This document shows, piece after piece, positions 48,482 through 63,999 of a stretch of 64,000 nucleotides of DNA. The translations under genes and the position numbers were made by a program. Under the pieces are notes generated by a model, which did not search any database, was not told the origin of the DNA, and saw only the letters and a program-made list of their open reading frames with translations. Numbering within the stretch: the first letter of the stretch is position 1; each line of letters opens with the position of its first letter. The DNA is from Roseateles toxinivorans (GTDB lineage Bacteria > Pseudomonadota > Gammaproteobacteria > Burkholderiales > Burkholderiaceae_C), in contig NZ_SNXS01000008.1 in assembly GCF_004362525.1 (NCBI RefSeq), forward strand, positions 82,916 to 146,915, read 5' to 3'.

Positions 48482-48952
48482 TTAGAAGCGGAAGTGCGAG
48501 AAGGCCTTGTTGGCCTCTGCCATGCGGTGGACTTCATCACGCTTCTTCATGGCGCCGCCGCGGCCTTCCGAGGCCTCCAGCAACTCGCCAGCAAGGCGCT
48601 GAGCCATCGACTTCTCGCCGCGCTTGCGGGCCGATTCCTTCAACCAACGCATAGCCAGAGCCACGCGGCGGACGGGACGAACTTCCACGGGAACTTGGTA
48701 GTTCGCACCGCCGACGCGGCGGGACTTCACTTCGACCATGGGCTTGACGTTGTTCAAGGCAACCATGAAGACCTCCAACGGGTCCTTGCCGGCCTTCTTT
48801 TCGACTTGTTCCAGAGCGCCGTAGATGATGCGCTCGGCAACAGCCTTCTTGCCCGACTCCATCACAACGTTCATGAACTTCGAGAGATCAACGCTGCCGA
48901 ATTTCGGATCGGGCAGGATCTCGCGCTTGGGTACTTCGCGACGACGTGGCAT
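48482..48952 (-). CDS. rpsG: 30S ribosomal protein S7
   Basis: 156 aa head-assembly protein and, in E. coli, the feedback repressor of the str operon. [20 protein letters not shown] and [19 protein letters not shown] are diagnostic. It precedes fusA by 69 bases. Confidence 0.97.
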   Translation of the reverse strand: MPRRREVPKREILPDPKFGSVDLSKFMNVVMESGKKAVAERIIYGALEQVEKKAGKDPLEVFMVALNNVKPMVEVKSRRVGGANYQVPVEVRPVRRVALAMRWLKESARKRGEKSMAQRLAGELLEASEGRGGAMKKRDEVHRMAEANKAFSHFRF

Positions 48953-49115
48953 ATCACACTTCCTTTTGCTTCAGTTGGCACGGGATGAATCCCGGACCGC
49001 GAACGACCACTTACTGCAAGCGGGCCATTCACTTACTCGGTCGAGCATCCTCAATGGAGCACGAACCGCTAAAAAACCAGGCCTGGACGAATTCCAGACC
49101 AAGACGATTTGGCTG

Positions 49116-49493
49116 TTAGGCCTTCTTCGGACGCTTCGCGCCGTACTTGGAACGCGACTGCTTGCGGTCTTTCACGCCTTGCAAGTCGAGCGAACCGCGC
49201 ACGATGTGGTAACGCACACCCGGCAAGTCCTTGACACGGCCGCCGCGCACCAGCACGACACTGTGCTCTTGCAGGTTGTGGCCTTCACCGCCGATGTAGG
49301 AGATGATTTCGAAACCGTTGGTCAGACGAACCTTGGCAACTTTACGCAGCGCAGAGTTCGGCTTCTTCGGAGTGGTGGTGTACACGCGAGTGCACACGCC
49401 ACGACGCTGGGGGCTGCCCTGCATCGCCGGCGATTTGGACTTCGTGGTTTCGGTCTGACGACCGAAGCGCACGAGCTGATTGATGGTTGGCAT
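49116..49493 (-). CDS. rpsL: 30S ribosomal protein S12
   Basis: 125 aa decoding-site protein. [35 protein letters not shown] and [20 protein letters not shown] are diagnostic. The lysines altered in streptomycin-resistant mutants (in TPKKPNS and GRVKDLPG) are wild-type, so the sequence predicts sensitivity. ATG 49493 is chosen; upstream in-frame codons to 49613 lie in the leader. Confidence 0.98.
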   Translation of the reverse strand: MPTINQLVRFGRQTETTKSKSPAMQGSPQRRGVCTRVYTTTPKKPNSALRKVAKVRLTNGFEIISYIGGEGHNLQEHSVVLVRGGRVKDLPGVRYHIVRGSLDLQGVKDRKQSRSKYGAKRPKKA

Positions 49494-49667
49494 AAGTAAC
49501 TTGTTCCCGTTTGAAGTCACACATTCTTTTCGACACAGCGCCTGCGAAAACAGCACTCTTGGGGCCTGCGTGACAAACAGCAAAGCGCTCCAAGCCTGGC
49601 CTGGAGCGTCCATTGTTCAATCAGTTGGCAGCGCAAAAGCGCAGCAGAAACTGCCGAAAAGCTTTCC

Positions 49668-49696
49668 ATTATATGTGGGCAGGGCCTTGCCCGCAA
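49668..49696 (-). promoter_or_regulatory. Promoter of the str operon
   Basis: On the minus strand TTGCGG (49696-49691), 17 bases, TATAAT (49673-49668): a perfect -10 with optimal spacing, start near 49661 and a leader of about 168 bases before rpsL. The -35 is the same TTGCGG seen before rplC. Confidence 0.75.
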
Positions 49697-49775
49697 GCCT
49701 TGCCGGTTTTGGGCCGCTGATGCGCGACAATGCGCCGCCACCCGAGCGACGCATCAGGCGCCAAATCCCTACTCA

Positions 49776-50249
49776 ATGCAAGCCGAGCCCACTCAATCCG
49801 CTGACACGCCCGTGGTCATCGACACCCAGATCGTGATGGACTGGCTGGTGTTCCGGGATCCGTCCTGCCTCGCTTTGAGCGAAGCCGTGACGCAGTCGCG
49901 GCTGAACTGGTGCACCACACCCAGGATGTACGCCGAGCTGCTGCATGTGCTGGGGCGCGGCGTGGCCGCCGCCTGGCAGCCGGATCTGGCCCTGATTGCC
50001 GACAGCTTCGAGCGTCACGCCCATCGCCTGCCCGACGAGGCCCCCAGCGCCCTGCATCTGCTGCGCTGCCGCGATCCGGACGACCAGATGTTTCTGGACC
50101 TGGCCGTCGCGGTGAAGGCGCGCTGGCTGTTCAGCCGCGACCGAGCGGTGCTGGCCCTTGCCAAGCGGGCGCGCGCCTATGGGGTCCAGATCATCACGCC
50201 TGTGGCCTGGGCCAAGCAGCAGGCTCAACGAGGAAGCGCCGCACCATGA
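49776..50249 (+). CDS. Stand-alone PIN-domain protein (putative RNase)
   Basis: 157 aa with a PIN fold typical of VapC-like and related ribonucleases: acidic first strand VVIDTQIVMDWLVF, central YAELLHVL, and the later acidic cluster CRDPDDQMFLDLAVA and LFSRDRAVLALAKRA. The family to which it seems closest is the COG1569 putative toxin group. No antitoxin gene is present on either side. It lies on the plus strand, alone, between rpsL (divergent) and rpoC (convergent), and its stop abuts the rpoC terminator. ATG 49776 is the first in-frame start. Function in rRNA or mRNA processing near translation genes would be speculation. Confidence 0.8.
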   Translation: MQAEPTQSADTPVVIDTQIVMDWLVFRDPSCLALSEAVTQSRLNWCTTPRMYAELLHVLGRGVAAAWQPDLALIADSFERHAHRLPDEAPSALHLLRCRDPDDQMFLDLAVAVKARWLFSRDRAVLALAKRARAYGVQIITPVAWAKQQAQRGSAAP

Positions 50250-50275
50250 AAAAAGGCTGCCCGGAGGCAGCCTTT
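50247..50275 (-). terminator. Terminator of rpoBC
   Basis: Stem AAAGGCTGCC / GGCAGCCTTT (50252-50261 with 50266-50275, CGGA-type loop) followed on the minus strand by TTTTTTC. It ends the rplJL-rpoBC transcript 25 bases after rpoC; its T run overlaps the PIN gene's stop codon. Confidence 0.88.
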
Positions 50276-50299
50276 CGGTCACTACGGTGAAGCAGCGAT

Positions 50300-53200
50300 T
50301 CAGGATTCGCCGTCGCTGGCAGCATCCATGCTGGCCAGCTGGGCGGAAGCCAATTCCTCGGCCTCCTGCTGGGCGATCGAACGGCGCTCGGCGTCGTCCA
50401 TCGCTTCCTTGGCCTTGCGGGCATCGTGGAAGGCCATGCCGGTACCTGCGGGAATCAGGCGGCCGACGATGACGTTTTCCTTCAGACCGCGCAATTCGTC
50501 GCGCTTGCCCATGATGGCCGCTTCGGTCAGCACGCGGGTGGTTTCCTGGAAGGAAGCCGCGGAGATGAACGAGTCGGTCGACAGCGAGGCCTTCGTGATA
50601 CCCAGCAGCAGGTCCAGATAGGTCACTGTCATCTTGCCTTCGGCGCGCAGGCGGTCATTCGTGTCCAGCAGCTCGGAGCGCTCGACTTGCTCGCCCGAGA
50701 TGTAGGTCGAATCACCGACGTTGGCGATCTGCACGCGGCGCAGCATCTGACGAACAATCACTTCGATGTGCTTGTCGTTGATCTTCACGCCCTGCAGACG
50801 GTAGACGTCCTGCACTTCGTCGACGATGTAGCGCGCCAGTTCCTCGATACCCAGCAGACGCAGGATGTCCTGCGGATCGGCCGGGCCGTCGACGACGGAC
50901 TCACCCTTGTTGACCACCTGGCCTTCGTGCACCAGGATGTTCTTTTCCTTGGGCACCAGCTCCTCGTAGACGTTGCCCTCGTGATCGGTGATCTGCAGGC
51001 GCGTCTTGCCCTTGGTTTCCTTGCCGAAGGAGATCGTACCGGTCTGCTCGGCCAGCACGCCCTTGTCCTTGGGCGTACGGGCTTCGAACAGCTCGGCCAC
51101 ACGCGGCAGACCGCCGGTGATGTCTCGCGTCTTCTGGCCTTCGACCGGGATACGTGCCAGCACCTCGCCGGGGAACAGGTCCTGACCGTCACGGATCTGG
51201 ATCAGCGAACCGACCTGGAAGCCGATCGTCACCGAGTGATCGGTGCCGGGGATCTTGACTTCCTGGCCGGCGGCGTCCAGCAGCTTGACCTGTGGGCGCA
51301 CCACCTTGGTGGAGCCGCGACGCTTCGGATCGATCACGACCAGGGTCGACAGACCGGTCACTTCGTCCACCTGCTTGGCCACGGTCACGCCTTCTTCGAC
51401 GTTCTCGAAACGGGCCTTGCCGGCGAACTCGGTGATGATCGGGCGCGTCAGCGGATCCCAATTGGCCAGGATGGTGCCAGCCTTGATGGCCTGGTCCGCC
51501 TTGATGCTCAGGATGGCGCCGTAAGGCACCTTGTGACGCTCGCGCTCACGGCCATGCGGGTCGGAGATGATGATTTCACCGGAACGGGAAATCACCACCA
51601 GGTCGCCCTTGCCATTGGTCACGTAGCGCATCGTCGGGTTGAAGCCGATCAGGCCGTCCGACTTCGCATCCACGCTGGAAGCCACCGCCGCACGCGACGC
51701 GGCACCGCCGATGTGGAAGGTACGCATGGTCAGCTGGGTACCCGGCTCACCGATGGACTGAGCGGCAATCACGCCCACCGCTTCGCCCTGGTTGACCAGG
51801 CCGCCACGCCCCAGATCGCGGCCATAGCACTTGGCGCAAAGGCCGAAACGCGTGGCGCAGGTCAGCGGCGTGCGGGCCTTGACTTCGTCAACGCCGGCCG
51901 CTTCGAGCATGTCCATGGCGTCTTCGTCCAGGATGTCGCCGGCCTTCCACAGCAGCTGCTGGTTCTCCGGGTGCAGGATGTCGGTCGCGGGCACGCGGCC
52001 CAGGATGCGGTCGCGCAGGCTCTCGATGACTTCACCGCCCTCGACCAGGGCGCGCATATTGATGCCGTTGTCGGTGCCGCAATCCAGCTCGGTCACGACC
52101 AAGTCCTGGGTCACGTCCACCAGACGACGCGTCAGGTAGCCCGAGTTCGCCGTCTTCAGCGCCGTGTCCGCCAGGCCCTTACGAGCACCGTGGGTGGAGA
52201 TGAAGTACTGCAACACGTTCAGACCTTCACGGAAGTTTGCCGTGATCGGGGTCTCGATGATGGAGCCGTCAGGCTTGGCCATCAGGCCCCGCATGCCGGC
52301 CAGCTGACGGATCTGCGCGGCAGAACCGCGAGCGCCCGAATCGGCCATCATGTAGATCGAGTTGAAGGACTCCTGGTCCACTTCCTTGCCGTGACGGTCA
52401 ACCGTCTTTTGCTTGGACAGCTGGGCCATCATGACCTTGCCGACTTCGTCGCCGGTCTTGCCCCAGATGTCCACCACCTTGTTGTAGCGTTCGCCGGCGG
52501 TCACCAGGCCCGAGACATACTGCTGCTCGATTTCCTTGACTTCCTTCTCGGCACGCTCGATCAGGGCGGGCTTCTCCTTGGGCACCAGCATGTCGTCCAC
52601 GGCGATCGAGATACCGGCGCGCGTGGCCAGGCGGAAGCCCGACTGCAGCAGCTTGTCGGCAAAGACCACCGTTTCCTTCAAGCCGCACTTGCGGAACGAG
52701 GTGTTGATCAGGCGCGAGATTTCCTTCTTCTTCAGCGCCTTGTTCATATTGCTGAACGGCAGGCCCCTGGGAAGAATTTCGGACAGCAAGGCACGGCCGA
52801 CCGAGGTTTCCACCAGCTTGGTCTCGGGGATCCACTCGCCCGTTTCCTTGTTCTTGGTGTACTCGGTCAGACGCACATTGATCTTGGCGGCCACTTCGAC
52901 CACGCCGTGGTCCAAGGCGCGCTGCACCTCTTGCACGTCGGAGAAGATCATGCCCTCGCCCTTGCCGTTGATGCGGTCACGGGTGGCGTAGTACAGACCC
53001 AGCACCACGTCTTGCGACGGCACGATCGACGGTTCGCCGTTGGCCGGGAACAGCACGTTGTTGGAGGCCAGCATCAGCGTGCGGGCTTCCATCTGCGCTT
53101 CGATCGACAGCGGCACGTGAACGGCCATCTGGTCACCGTCGAAGTCGGCGTTGAAGGCGGCGCAAACCAGCGGATGCAGCTGGATTGCCTTGCCTTCAAT

Positions 53201-54517
53201 CAGCACCGGCTCGAAGGCCTGGATGCCCAAACGGTGCAGCGTAGGCGCACGGTTCAGCATCACCGGGTGTTCCTTGATGACCTCTTCAAGAATGTCCCAG
53301 ACCACCGGCGTGCCGGATTCGACTTCCTTCTTCGCGGCCTTGATGGTCGTGGCAATGCCCATCGCCTCGAGGCGCGAGAAGATGAAGGGCTTGAACAGCT
53401 CCAGCGCCATCAGTTTGGGCAGGCCGCACTGATGCAGCTTGAGCGTAGGGCCGACCACGATGACCGAACGGCCCGAGTAGTCGACGCGCTTGCCCAGCAA
53501 GTTCTGACGGAAGCGACCGCTCTTGCCCTTGATCATGTCGGCCAGCGACTTGAGGGCACGCTTGTTCGCACCGGTCATCGCCTTGCCGCGACGGCCGTTG
53601 TCCAGCAGAGAGTCAACGGCTTCCTGCAACATGCGCTTTTCGTTGCGCACGATGATCTCAGGGGCCTTCAACTCCAGCAGACGCGCCAGGCGGTTGTTGC
53701 GGTTGATGACGCGGCGATACAGGTCGTTCAGGTCGGAGGTCGCGAAGCGGCCACCGTCCAGCGGCACCAACGGACGCAGGTCCGGCGGCAGCACCGGCAG
53801 CACTTCCATGATCATCCAGTTCGGCTTGATGCCGGACTTCTTGAAGGCTTCCATGACCTTGAGGCGCTTGGAATTCTTCTTGATCTTCAGCTCGGAACCG
53901 GTCAGGTCGTTGCGGATCTTGTCGATCTCAACGTCCAGATCCATGTCTTCGAGCAGGTGCTTGATGCCCTCTGCGCCCATCAGCGCGATGAATTCGTCGC
54001 CGAACTCCACGCGCTTGGCGTCGTGCTCGTCCTCGCTCATGATCGAGAACTTCTTCAGCGGGGTCATGCCGGGATCGACAACGACATACGCTTCAAAGTA
54101 CAGCACGCGTTCGATGTCGCGCAGCGTCATGTCCAGCACCAGGCCCAGGCGCGAAGGCAGGGACTTTAGGAACCAGATATGCGCGCAGGGCGCGGCCAGG
54201 TCGATGTGACCCATGCGGTCACGGCGAACCTTGGTCTGCGTGACTTCAACGCCGCACTTCTCGCAGATCACACCGCGATGCTTGAGGCGCTTGTACTTGC
54301 CGCACAGGCACTCGTAGTCCTTGATGGGACCGAAAATCTTGGCGCAGAACAGACCATCACGCTCGGGCTTGAAAGTCCGGTAGTTGATGGTCTCGGGTTT
54401 CTTCACTTCACCGAACGACCAGCTGCGGATCTTCTCCGGAGAAGCCAGGCCGATCTTGATGGCATCGAAATGCTCATCAGGGGTGAATTGCTTGAAAAGG
54501 TCGAGTAGTCCCTTCAT
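50300..54517 (-). CDS. rpoC: RNA polymerase beta' subunit
   Basis: 1405 aa. The N-terminal zinc ribbon ([20 protein letters not shown]), the catalytic [12 protein letters not shown] with three Asp that bind Mg, the bridge helix/trigger loop region ([28 protein letters not shown]) and the second zinc site cysteines ([15 protein letters not shown] with an earlier Cys) are intact. Length is normal. It follows rpoB by 11 bases. Confidence 0.99.
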   Translation of the reverse strand: MKGLLDLFKQFTPDEHFDAIKIGLASPEKIRSWSFGEVKKPETINYRTFKPERDGLFCAKIFGPIKDYECLCGKYKRLKHRGVICEKCGVEVTQTKVRRDRMGHIDLAAPCAHIWFLKSLPSRLGLVLDMTLRDIERVLYFEAYVVVDPGMTPLKKFSIMSEDEHDAKRVEFGDEFIALMGAEGIKHLLEDMDLDVEIDKIRNDLTGSELKIKKNSKRLKVMEAFKKSGIKPNWMIMEVLPVLPPDLRPLVPLDGGRFATSDLNDLYRRVINRNNRLARLLELKAPEIIVRNEKRMLQEAVDSLLDNGRRGKAMTGANKRALKSLADMIKGKSGRFRQNLLGKRVDYSGRSVIVVGPTLKLHQCGLPKLMALELFKPFIFSRLEAMGIATTIKAAKKEVESGTPVVWDILEEVIKEHPVMLNRAPTLHRLGIQAFEPVLIEGKAIQLHPLVCAAFNADFDGDQMAVHVPLSIEAQMEARTLMLASNNVLFPANGEPSIVPSQDVVLGLYYATRDRINGKGEGMIFSDVQEVQRALDHGVVEVAAKINVRLTEYTKNKETGEWIPETKLVETSVGRALLSEILPRGLPFSNMNKALKKKEISRLINTSFRKCGLKETVVFADKLLQSGFRLATRAGISIAVDDMLVPKEKPALIERAEKEVKEIEQQYVSGLVTAGERYNKVVDIWGKTGDEVGKVMMAQLSKQKTVDRHGKEVDQESFNSIYMMADSGARGSAAQIRQLAGMRGLMAKPDGSIIETPITANFREGLNVLQYFISTHGARKGLADTALKTANSGYLTRRLVDVTQDLVVTELDCGTDNGINMRALVEGGEVIESLRDRILGRVPATDILHPENQQLLWKAGDILDEDAMDMLEAAGVDEVKARTPLTCATRFGLCAKCYGRDLGRGGLVNQGEAVGVIAAQSIGEPGTQLTMRTFHIGGAASRAAVASSVDAKSDGLIGFNPTMRYVTNGKGDLVVISRSGEIIISDPHGRERERHKVPYGAILSIKADQAIKAGTILANWDPLTRPIITEFAGKARFENVEEGVTVAKQVDEVTGLSTLVVIDPKRRGSTKVVRPQVKLLDAAGQEVKIPGTDHSVTIGFQVGSLIQIRDGQDLFPGEVLARIPVEGQKTRDITGGLPRVAELFEARTPKDKGVLAEQTGTISFGKETKGKTRLQITDHEGNVYEELVPKEKNILVHEGQVVNKGESVVDGPADPQDILRLLGIEELARYIVDEVQDVYRLQGVKINDKHIEVIVRQMLRRVQIANVGDSTYISGEQVERSELLDTNDRLRAEGKMTVTYLDLLLGITKASLSTDSFISAASFQETTRVLTEAAIMGKRDELRGLKENVIVGRLIPAGTGMAFHDARKAKEAMDDAERRSIAQQEAEELASAQLASMDAASDGES

Positions 54518-54528
54518 GCAGCGTCTCC

Positions 54529-58650
<4,122 letters not shown>

Positions 58651-59025
58651 AAACACTCCGTGTCGAGAGCCCATCCCTGGCCGTGGGACGAGCTTCGTCG
58701 GCGACTGGCTTTTCGAACATTGCGTTCGACGCTTGGTGGTTGGCCACTACCAACCGCTGGCGGACAACCCCGGCATTGCACCGAGGCCCGACCAAACCCG
58801 TTCTCTGCAGTCGGATCAGAGAACACTTGCAAGCGTCTGTCTCAGGGACGGGCGCTTGCAGGTGGGCTCTTTTACAGCAAATTACAAATACTGGGGGGAC
58901 AGGTCTGGCTTGGCCTTTTTATTGGCCTCGCAAGAGCTGCCCCTTCCGGAAAACCGAAATCCTCTAGTCAGTTGGGGACAGAGCTGCCGGGCGCCTGCGG
59001 CGCGTCGGCAGGTCTGTCCCGCAAA
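58651..59025 (-). other. rplL-rpoB spacer with several hairpins
   Basis: 375 bases without a gene. On the minus strand it holds a REP-like palindrome (58974-59020), a partial half-element (GGGGGGACAGGTCTGG near 58893), a GGCC-TTTTTATT-GGCC stem, a 12-bp near-perfect stem (58824-58835 with 58853-58864) and a 7-bp stem (58801-58823). In E. coli the equivalent spacer holds an attenuator and an RNase III site that lower rpoBC relative to rplJL; the stems here could do the same. No T run follows them. Confidence 0.6.
58974..59020 (-). repeat. REP-like palindrome right after rplL
   Basis: GGGACAGA-G-CTGCCG ... CGGCAG-G-TCTGTCCC with an inner GCGCC-TGC-GGCGC hairpin: 8-bp stem, one G/G mismatch, 6-bp stem, then an inner stem. 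It starts 6 bases downstream of the rplL stop. It is related to the palindrome after fusA by the shared GGGGwCAGAGCTGC arm. Confidence 0.72.
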
Positions 59026-59403
59026 TCACTTGATTTCTGCCTTCGCGCCGGCTTCCACCAGCTTCTTCAGTGCTGCGTCGGCGTCGGCCTTGGCAACAGC
59101 TTCCTTCACGTTCTTCGGAGCGCCGTCGACCAGGTCCTTGGCTTCCTTCAGGCCGAGGCCCGTCAGTTCGCGCACGGCCTTGATCACGGAAACCTTGTTC
59201 GCGCCGGCTTCGAGCAGCACGACGTTGAATTCGGTCTTCTCTTCCACTGCGGCAGCAGCGGCACCACCACCAGCGCCGGCCGGAGCAGCCATGGCTGCAG
59301 CGGACACGCCGAACTTCTCTTCAATTGCCTTGACCAGGTCGTTGAGTTCCAGAACAGTCATGCTGTCCAGGGCGGTCAAGAATGCGTCTTTATCGAATGC
59401 CAT
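59026..59403 (-). CDS. rplL: 50S ribosomal protein L7/L12
   Basis: 125 aa stalk protein present in several copies per ribosome, recruiting EF-G, EF-Tu and IF-2. The N-terminal dimer domain, an Ala/Gly hinge ([18 protein letters not shown]) and the factor-binding C-domain ([20 protein letters not shown]) are clear. Follows rplJ by 45 bases. Confidence 0.98.
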   Translation of the reverse strand: MAFDKDAFLTALDSMTVLELNDLVKAIEEKFGVSAAAMAAPAGAGGGAAAAAVEEKTEFNVVLLEAGANKVSVIKAVRELTGLGLKEAKDLVDGAPKNVKEAVAKADADAALKKLVEAGAKAEIK

Positions 59404-59448
59404 TTTGGGTTCCTAAATATGGGTAGTTGCTTGTACTGATCGTGTGGA

Positions 59449-59976
59449 TCAAGCGGCGACGGGTTCTTCGGCCGCAGCGGCCGGTGCACCTTCGCCACGC
59501 TTCTCGGCCAGAGCTGCCAGCACGCGCGCGGTGCGCGAGATCGGCGACTGCAGCAGACCCAGGAACTGGGACAGCAGCACTTCTTTGCTCGGGATGGAAG
59601 CCAGTGCCTTGATGCCGTTGGCGTCGAGCGCCTTGCCAGCAAAAGCACCTGCCTTGATGATCAGCTTGTCGTTGCCCTTGGCGAAGTCGGAGATGACTTT
59701 TGCCGAGGCGACAGCGTCTTCAGAAAAACCATAGATCAGCGGGCCGACCATGCTCTCCGCGACGCACTCGAACGGAGTACCGGCGACGGCGCGACGGGCC
59801 AGGGTGTTCTTCAGCACGTGAAGATAGACACCCTTGGCACGCGCTTCGACGCGCAGCTTGTTCAAATGCGTAACGGTGAGGCCACGGTACTCGGCCAGCG
59901 TCAGGGTCTGCGACTTGGCCACTTGGGCTGCCACATCCGCGACTACGGCTGCTTTCTCGTTGCGATTAAGACTCAA
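59449..59976 (-). CDS. rplJ: 50S ribosomal protein L10
   Basis: 175 aa stalk base that carries L7/L12 dimers and, in E. coli, represses its own operon by binding the leader. [19 protein letters not shown] and [16 protein letters not shown] are diagnostic. The Ala/Glu-rich end ([14 protein letters not shown]) is usual in Burkholderiales. Confidence 0.97.
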   Translation of the reverse strand: MSLNRNEKAAVVADVAAQVAKSQTLTLAEYRGLTVTHLNKLRVEARAKGVYLHVLKNTLARRAVAGTPFECVAESMVGPLIYGFSEDAVASAKVISDFAKGNDKLIIKAGAFAGKALDANGIKALASIPSKEVLLSQFLGLLQSPISRTARVLAALAEKRGEGAPAAAAEEPVAA

Positions 59977-60281
59977 GGTCTACTCCTCACAATTACGTGC
60001 CCTTTGCGCTTGCGCACTCCGGGCACACCGGGTTCAGCGACCTTCTGTGCAGAAACCCGGGCCTTGCCGCACTCCTGAAGAGCACCCAAAACCCAAATTC
60101 TTTACAGCGGGACCGCCATCTGCGTTGGTTGCGGGGCGAACCCCTCGATTAAGCAAAACCGCTCGATACAGCTGAGCGGCTTCACACCAACGGTCTTGGA
60201 TGACGCGCAGCAATTGCTTGCCACGCCCCACCAAATTCATTCAGCACCGCGCCAGACTTCGCGCGGCACCGTCAATCAAAA
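59977..60281 (-). promoter_or_regulatory. Long leader before rplJ (candidate L10 leader)
   Basis: 305 bases between rplA and rplJ with no gene. Inverted repeats are visible on the minus strand, such as CCGCGC-GAAGTCTG-GCGCGG near rplA (60255-60274), GCCGCTCAGCTG...GAGCGG (60161-60185) and GGGTTTC/CCCGG-type pairs nearer rplJ. Position and structure match the rplJ leader bound by L10-L7/L12 in other bacteria. No clear promoter was found, so the leader may be reached by read-through from rplKA. Confidence 0.45.
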
Positions 60282-60977
60282 TCAGCCGTTGATGCTGGCC
60301 AGATCCACGCGAGCACCCAGGCCCATCGTGGAAGAGACCGCCACCTTGCGCAGGTAGATACCCTTGCTGGTGGCCGGCTTGGACTTGTTCAGTGCTTCGA
60401 TCAGCGCGCGCAGATTGTTCTGCAGGTGCTCGTTGTCGAACGAACGACGGCCGATGGTCGAGTGGATGATGCCGCCCTTGTCGACGCGGTATTGCACCTG
60501 ACCGGCCTTGGCGTTCTTCACAGCCGTGGCCACGTCCGGGGTCACCGTGCCAACCTTGGGGTTGGGCATCAGGCCGCGCGGGCCCAGGATCTGACCCAGG
60601 GTACCGACGATACGCATCGTGTCCGGGGACGCGATGACGATGTCGAAAGGCATGTCGCCAGCCTTGATGCGCTCGGCCAGGTCTTCCATGCCAACCACGT
60701 CGGCGCCTGCGGCCTTGGCTTCTTCAGCCTTGGCACCTTGGGCGAACACGGCCACGCGCTTGGTCTTGCCGGTGCCGTGAGGCAGCACGACAGCACCGCG
60801 AACGACCTGGTCCGACTTCTTCGGGTCGATGCCGAGTTGCACGGCCACGTCGATGGACTCATCGAACTTGGCGGTGGCGCACTCTTTGATCAACACCAGG
60901 GCGTCGCCCAGGGGATACAGCTTGGTGGACTCGACCTTGCCTTGCAAGGCCTTTTGACGCTTAGTCAGCTTTGCCAT
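60282..60977 (-). CDS. rplA: 50S ribosomal protein L1
   Basis: 231 aa L1-stalk protein helping E-site tRNA exit; in E. coli it also represses rplKA translation. [35 protein letters not shown] (here [18 protein letters not shown]) and [20 protein letters not shown] are diagnostic. ATG 60977 follows GAGGGTG, one base from the rplK stop. Confidence 0.97.
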   Translation of the reverse strand: MAKLTKRQKALQGKVESTKLYPLGDALVLIKECATAKFDESIDVAVQLGIDPKKSDQVVRGAVVLPHGTGKTKRVAVFAQGAKAEEAKAAGADVVGMEDLAERIKAGDMPFDIVIASPDTMRIVGTLGQILGPRGLMPNPKVGTVTPDVATAVKNAKAGQVQYRVDKGGIIHSTIGRRSFDNEHLQNNLRALIEALNKSKPATSKGIYLRKVAVSSTMGLGARVDLASING

Positions 60978-60978
60978 G

Positions 60979-61410
60979 TCAGACACCCTCCACCAAAATG
61001 CCCATCGAACGGGCGGAACCAGCGATGGTGCGGACGGCGGCGTCCATGTCGGCAGCCGTCAGATCCTTCATCTTGGTCGTGGCGATCTCTTCCAGCTGAG
61101 CACGGGTCACCTTGCCGACCTTTTCCAGGTGCGGCTTGGCCGAACCCTTGTCGATCTTGGCGGCCTTCTTGATCAGCGCGGTCGCCGGGGGCGACTTGAT
61201 GACGAAGGTAAAGCTCTTGTCTGCAAAGGCGGTGATGACCACCGGCAGCTTCATACCCGGCTCGAAGCCTTGGGTCTGGGCGTTGAACGCCTTGCAGAAC
61301 TCCATGATGTTCAGGCCACGCTGACCCAGCGCGGGACCGACCGGGGGCGAAGGGTTCGCCTTGCCGGCAGCAACTTGCAGCTTGATAAAGCCGACAATCT
61401 TCTTTGCCAT
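60979..61410 (-). CDS. rplK: 50S ribosomal protein L11
   Basis: 143 aa GTPase-centre protein required for RelA stimulation. [39 protein letters not shown] and the C-terminal [16 protein letters not shown] are diagnostic. The 173-base spacer to nusG carries a CAGCCC-TGA-GGGCTG hairpin (61431-61445). Confidence 0.97.
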   Translation of the reverse strand: MAKKIVGFIKLQVAAGKANPSPPVGPALGQRGLNIMEFCKAFNAQTQGFEPGMKLPVVITAFADKSFTFVIKSPPATALIKKAAKIDKGSAKPHLEKVGKVTRAQLEEIATTKMKDLTAADMDAAVRTIAGSARSMGILVEGV

Positions 61411-61583
61411 TTATTTCTCCAGTAAGAACCGACAGCCCTGAGGGCTGCGATCCTTGAGTGCTAACGCAAGGGATTGGTTACCCTTGCTCCTCTTGCCCGC
61501 ATCTCGTCGCGGGCTGGCTACGGACAGGAAGCCGGCACCCGAAAGCACCAGCGGGCCCTGTCAGGCCCATAGCTTGTGGCGGC

Positions 61584-62159
61584 TCAGACCTTCTCGACCT
61601 GCGAGAAGTCCAGCTCTACCGGTGTGGCGCGGCCGAAAATCGTGACCGAGACGCGCACCTTGGACTTGTCATAGTTGACTTCCTCGATCGCGCCGTTGAA
61701 GTCGGTGAACGGGCCTTCCTTGACACGCACCAGCTCGCCCACCACCCACTCGACCTTGGGCCGGGGCTTCTCGATGCCTTCTTGCATCTGGTTGACGATC
61801 TTCATCACCTCGGCTTCGGAGATCGGCGAGGGGCGGTTCTTCGCGCCACCGACAAAGCCGGTCACCTTGGAGGTGTGCTTGACCAAATGCCAGGTGTCGT
61901 CTTCCATGGCCATTTCCACCAGCACGTAGCCGGGGAAGAAGCGGCGCTCGGTGACGGCCTTCTTGCCATTCTTCAGCTCGACGACTTCTTCTGTGGGCAC
62001 CAGGATGCGGCCGAATTTGTCTTGCATGCCGGCGCGGTCGATACGCTCGCGCAGATTGCGCTCAACGGCCTTTTCCATGCCGGAATAGGCGTGCACCACA
62101 TACCAACGCTTGGCCGGGCCAACCGCTTCCGGGCTTGCTGCTGCTTGCTGTTCGCTCAT
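61584..62159 (-). CDS. nusG: Transcription termination/antitermination factor NusG
   Basis: 191 aa. NGN domain ([40 protein letters not shown]) that binds the polymerase clamp and C-terminal KOW domain ([20 protein letters not shown]) that contacts S10 or Rho. It follows secE by 26 bases. Confidence 0.98.
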   Translation of the reverse strand: MSEQQAAASPEAVGPAKRWYVVHAYSGMEKAVERNLRERIDRAGMQDKFGRILVPTEEVVELKNGKKAVTERRFFPGYVLVEMAMEDDTWHLVKHTSKVTGFVGGAKNRPSPISEAEVMKIVNQMQEGIEKPRPKVEWVVGELVRVKEGPFTDFNGAIEEVNYDKSKVRVSVTIFGRATPVELDFSQVEKV

Positions 62160-62185
62160 TCGTTTTCCTTAGCCTTATGAGGCTG

Positions 62186-62569
62186 TTAGCGGCGCCAGCC
62201 CAGGATCAGGTCAAAAATGGCCCATTCCAAGGTCTTGTCGGTCAACCACAGAAACAAGGCCATCACAAACACGAAGGCAAACACATAGCCCGTCATCTGC
62301 ATCGCTTCCTTGCGGCTGGGCCAGACCACCTTACGCACTTCGCGGGTGGACTCATGGCCGTAGGCAATCAGCGCCTTGCCCCATTCGGAGGTCAGAAAGG
62401 CGCCAGCGGCCGCAGCCAGCAGGACCAGCAGAGCGCCCCACTGCGCGATCGGGCCCTGCTTGCTCAGCGCATAGAACGCGAACAGCGCAGCCACGACCAG
62501 CGCAATGGCGCCGGCAACGCGCGCCTTGTCGGCAGACGTGCTGACTGTCTCGACTTGGGAATTACTCAT
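62186..62569 (-). CDS. secE: Preprotein translocase subunit SecE
   Basis: 127 aa with three membrane helices (two N-terminal, about 20-55, and the conserved C-terminal one after STREVRKVVWPSRKEAMQ). The amphipathic EVRKVVWPSR helix clamps SecY. The three-helix form is like E. coli SecE. Located between tRNA-Trp and nusG. Confidence 0.96.
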   Translation of the reverse strand: MSNSQVETVSTSADKARVAGAIALVVAALFAFYALSKQGPIAQWGALLVLLAAAAGAFLTSEWGKALIAYGHESTREVRKVVWPSRKEAMQMTGYVFAFVFVMALFLWLTDKTLEWAIFDLILGWRR

Positions 62570-62640
62570 CGTTTCTCTGCTTCCATGCCGGGCCAGCCTT
62601 GCGCCAGCCCCGCTTCAATCTTGCATACCCACCAGCAGCA

Positions 62641-62717
62641 AAGCCCGCCGGGCTTTTGACCCCCGCGGGCTGCTTTTATTTGGCTCGTCAACACCAGTGA
62701 ATCAGCTTCTGGTGTTG
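62641..62717 (-). other. Hairpins in the tRNA-Trp to secE spacer
   Basis: On the minus strand AACACCAG / CTGGTGTT (62690-62717, overlapping the tRNA 3' end) and AAAGCCC-GGC-GGGCTTT (62640-62656) with an alternative AGCCCGC / GCGGGCT pairing. They may guide tRNA processing or weakly attenuate transcription into secE-nusG. No long T run follows. Confidence 0.35.
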
Positions 62718-62791
62718 GCAGGGGCGGAGGGCCTCGAACCCCCAACCTCTGGTTTTGGAGACCAGCGCTCTGCCAATTGAGCTACGCCCCT
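62716..62791 (-). tRNA. tRNA-Trp (anticodon CCA)
   Basis: 76 bases with encoded CCA. AGGGGCGTAGCTCAATTGGC at the 5' end, anticodon arm CTGGT-CTCCAAA-ACCAG with anticodon CCA, and GGGGGTTCGAGGCCC T arm. It lies 17 bases after tuf copy 2 and before secE, so it is probably processed from a tuf-trnW-secE-nusG transcript, as in many proteobacteria. Confidence 0.96.
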
Positions 62792-62808
62792 GCTGCCAAA
62801 TTCGATTA

Positions 62809-63999
<1,191 letters not shown>

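Noticed and set aside
50426..54169. 1247-codon plus-strand open frame opposite rpoC
   Set aside because: Same antisense artefact; repetitive His/Asp/Gln composition and no recognisable fold.
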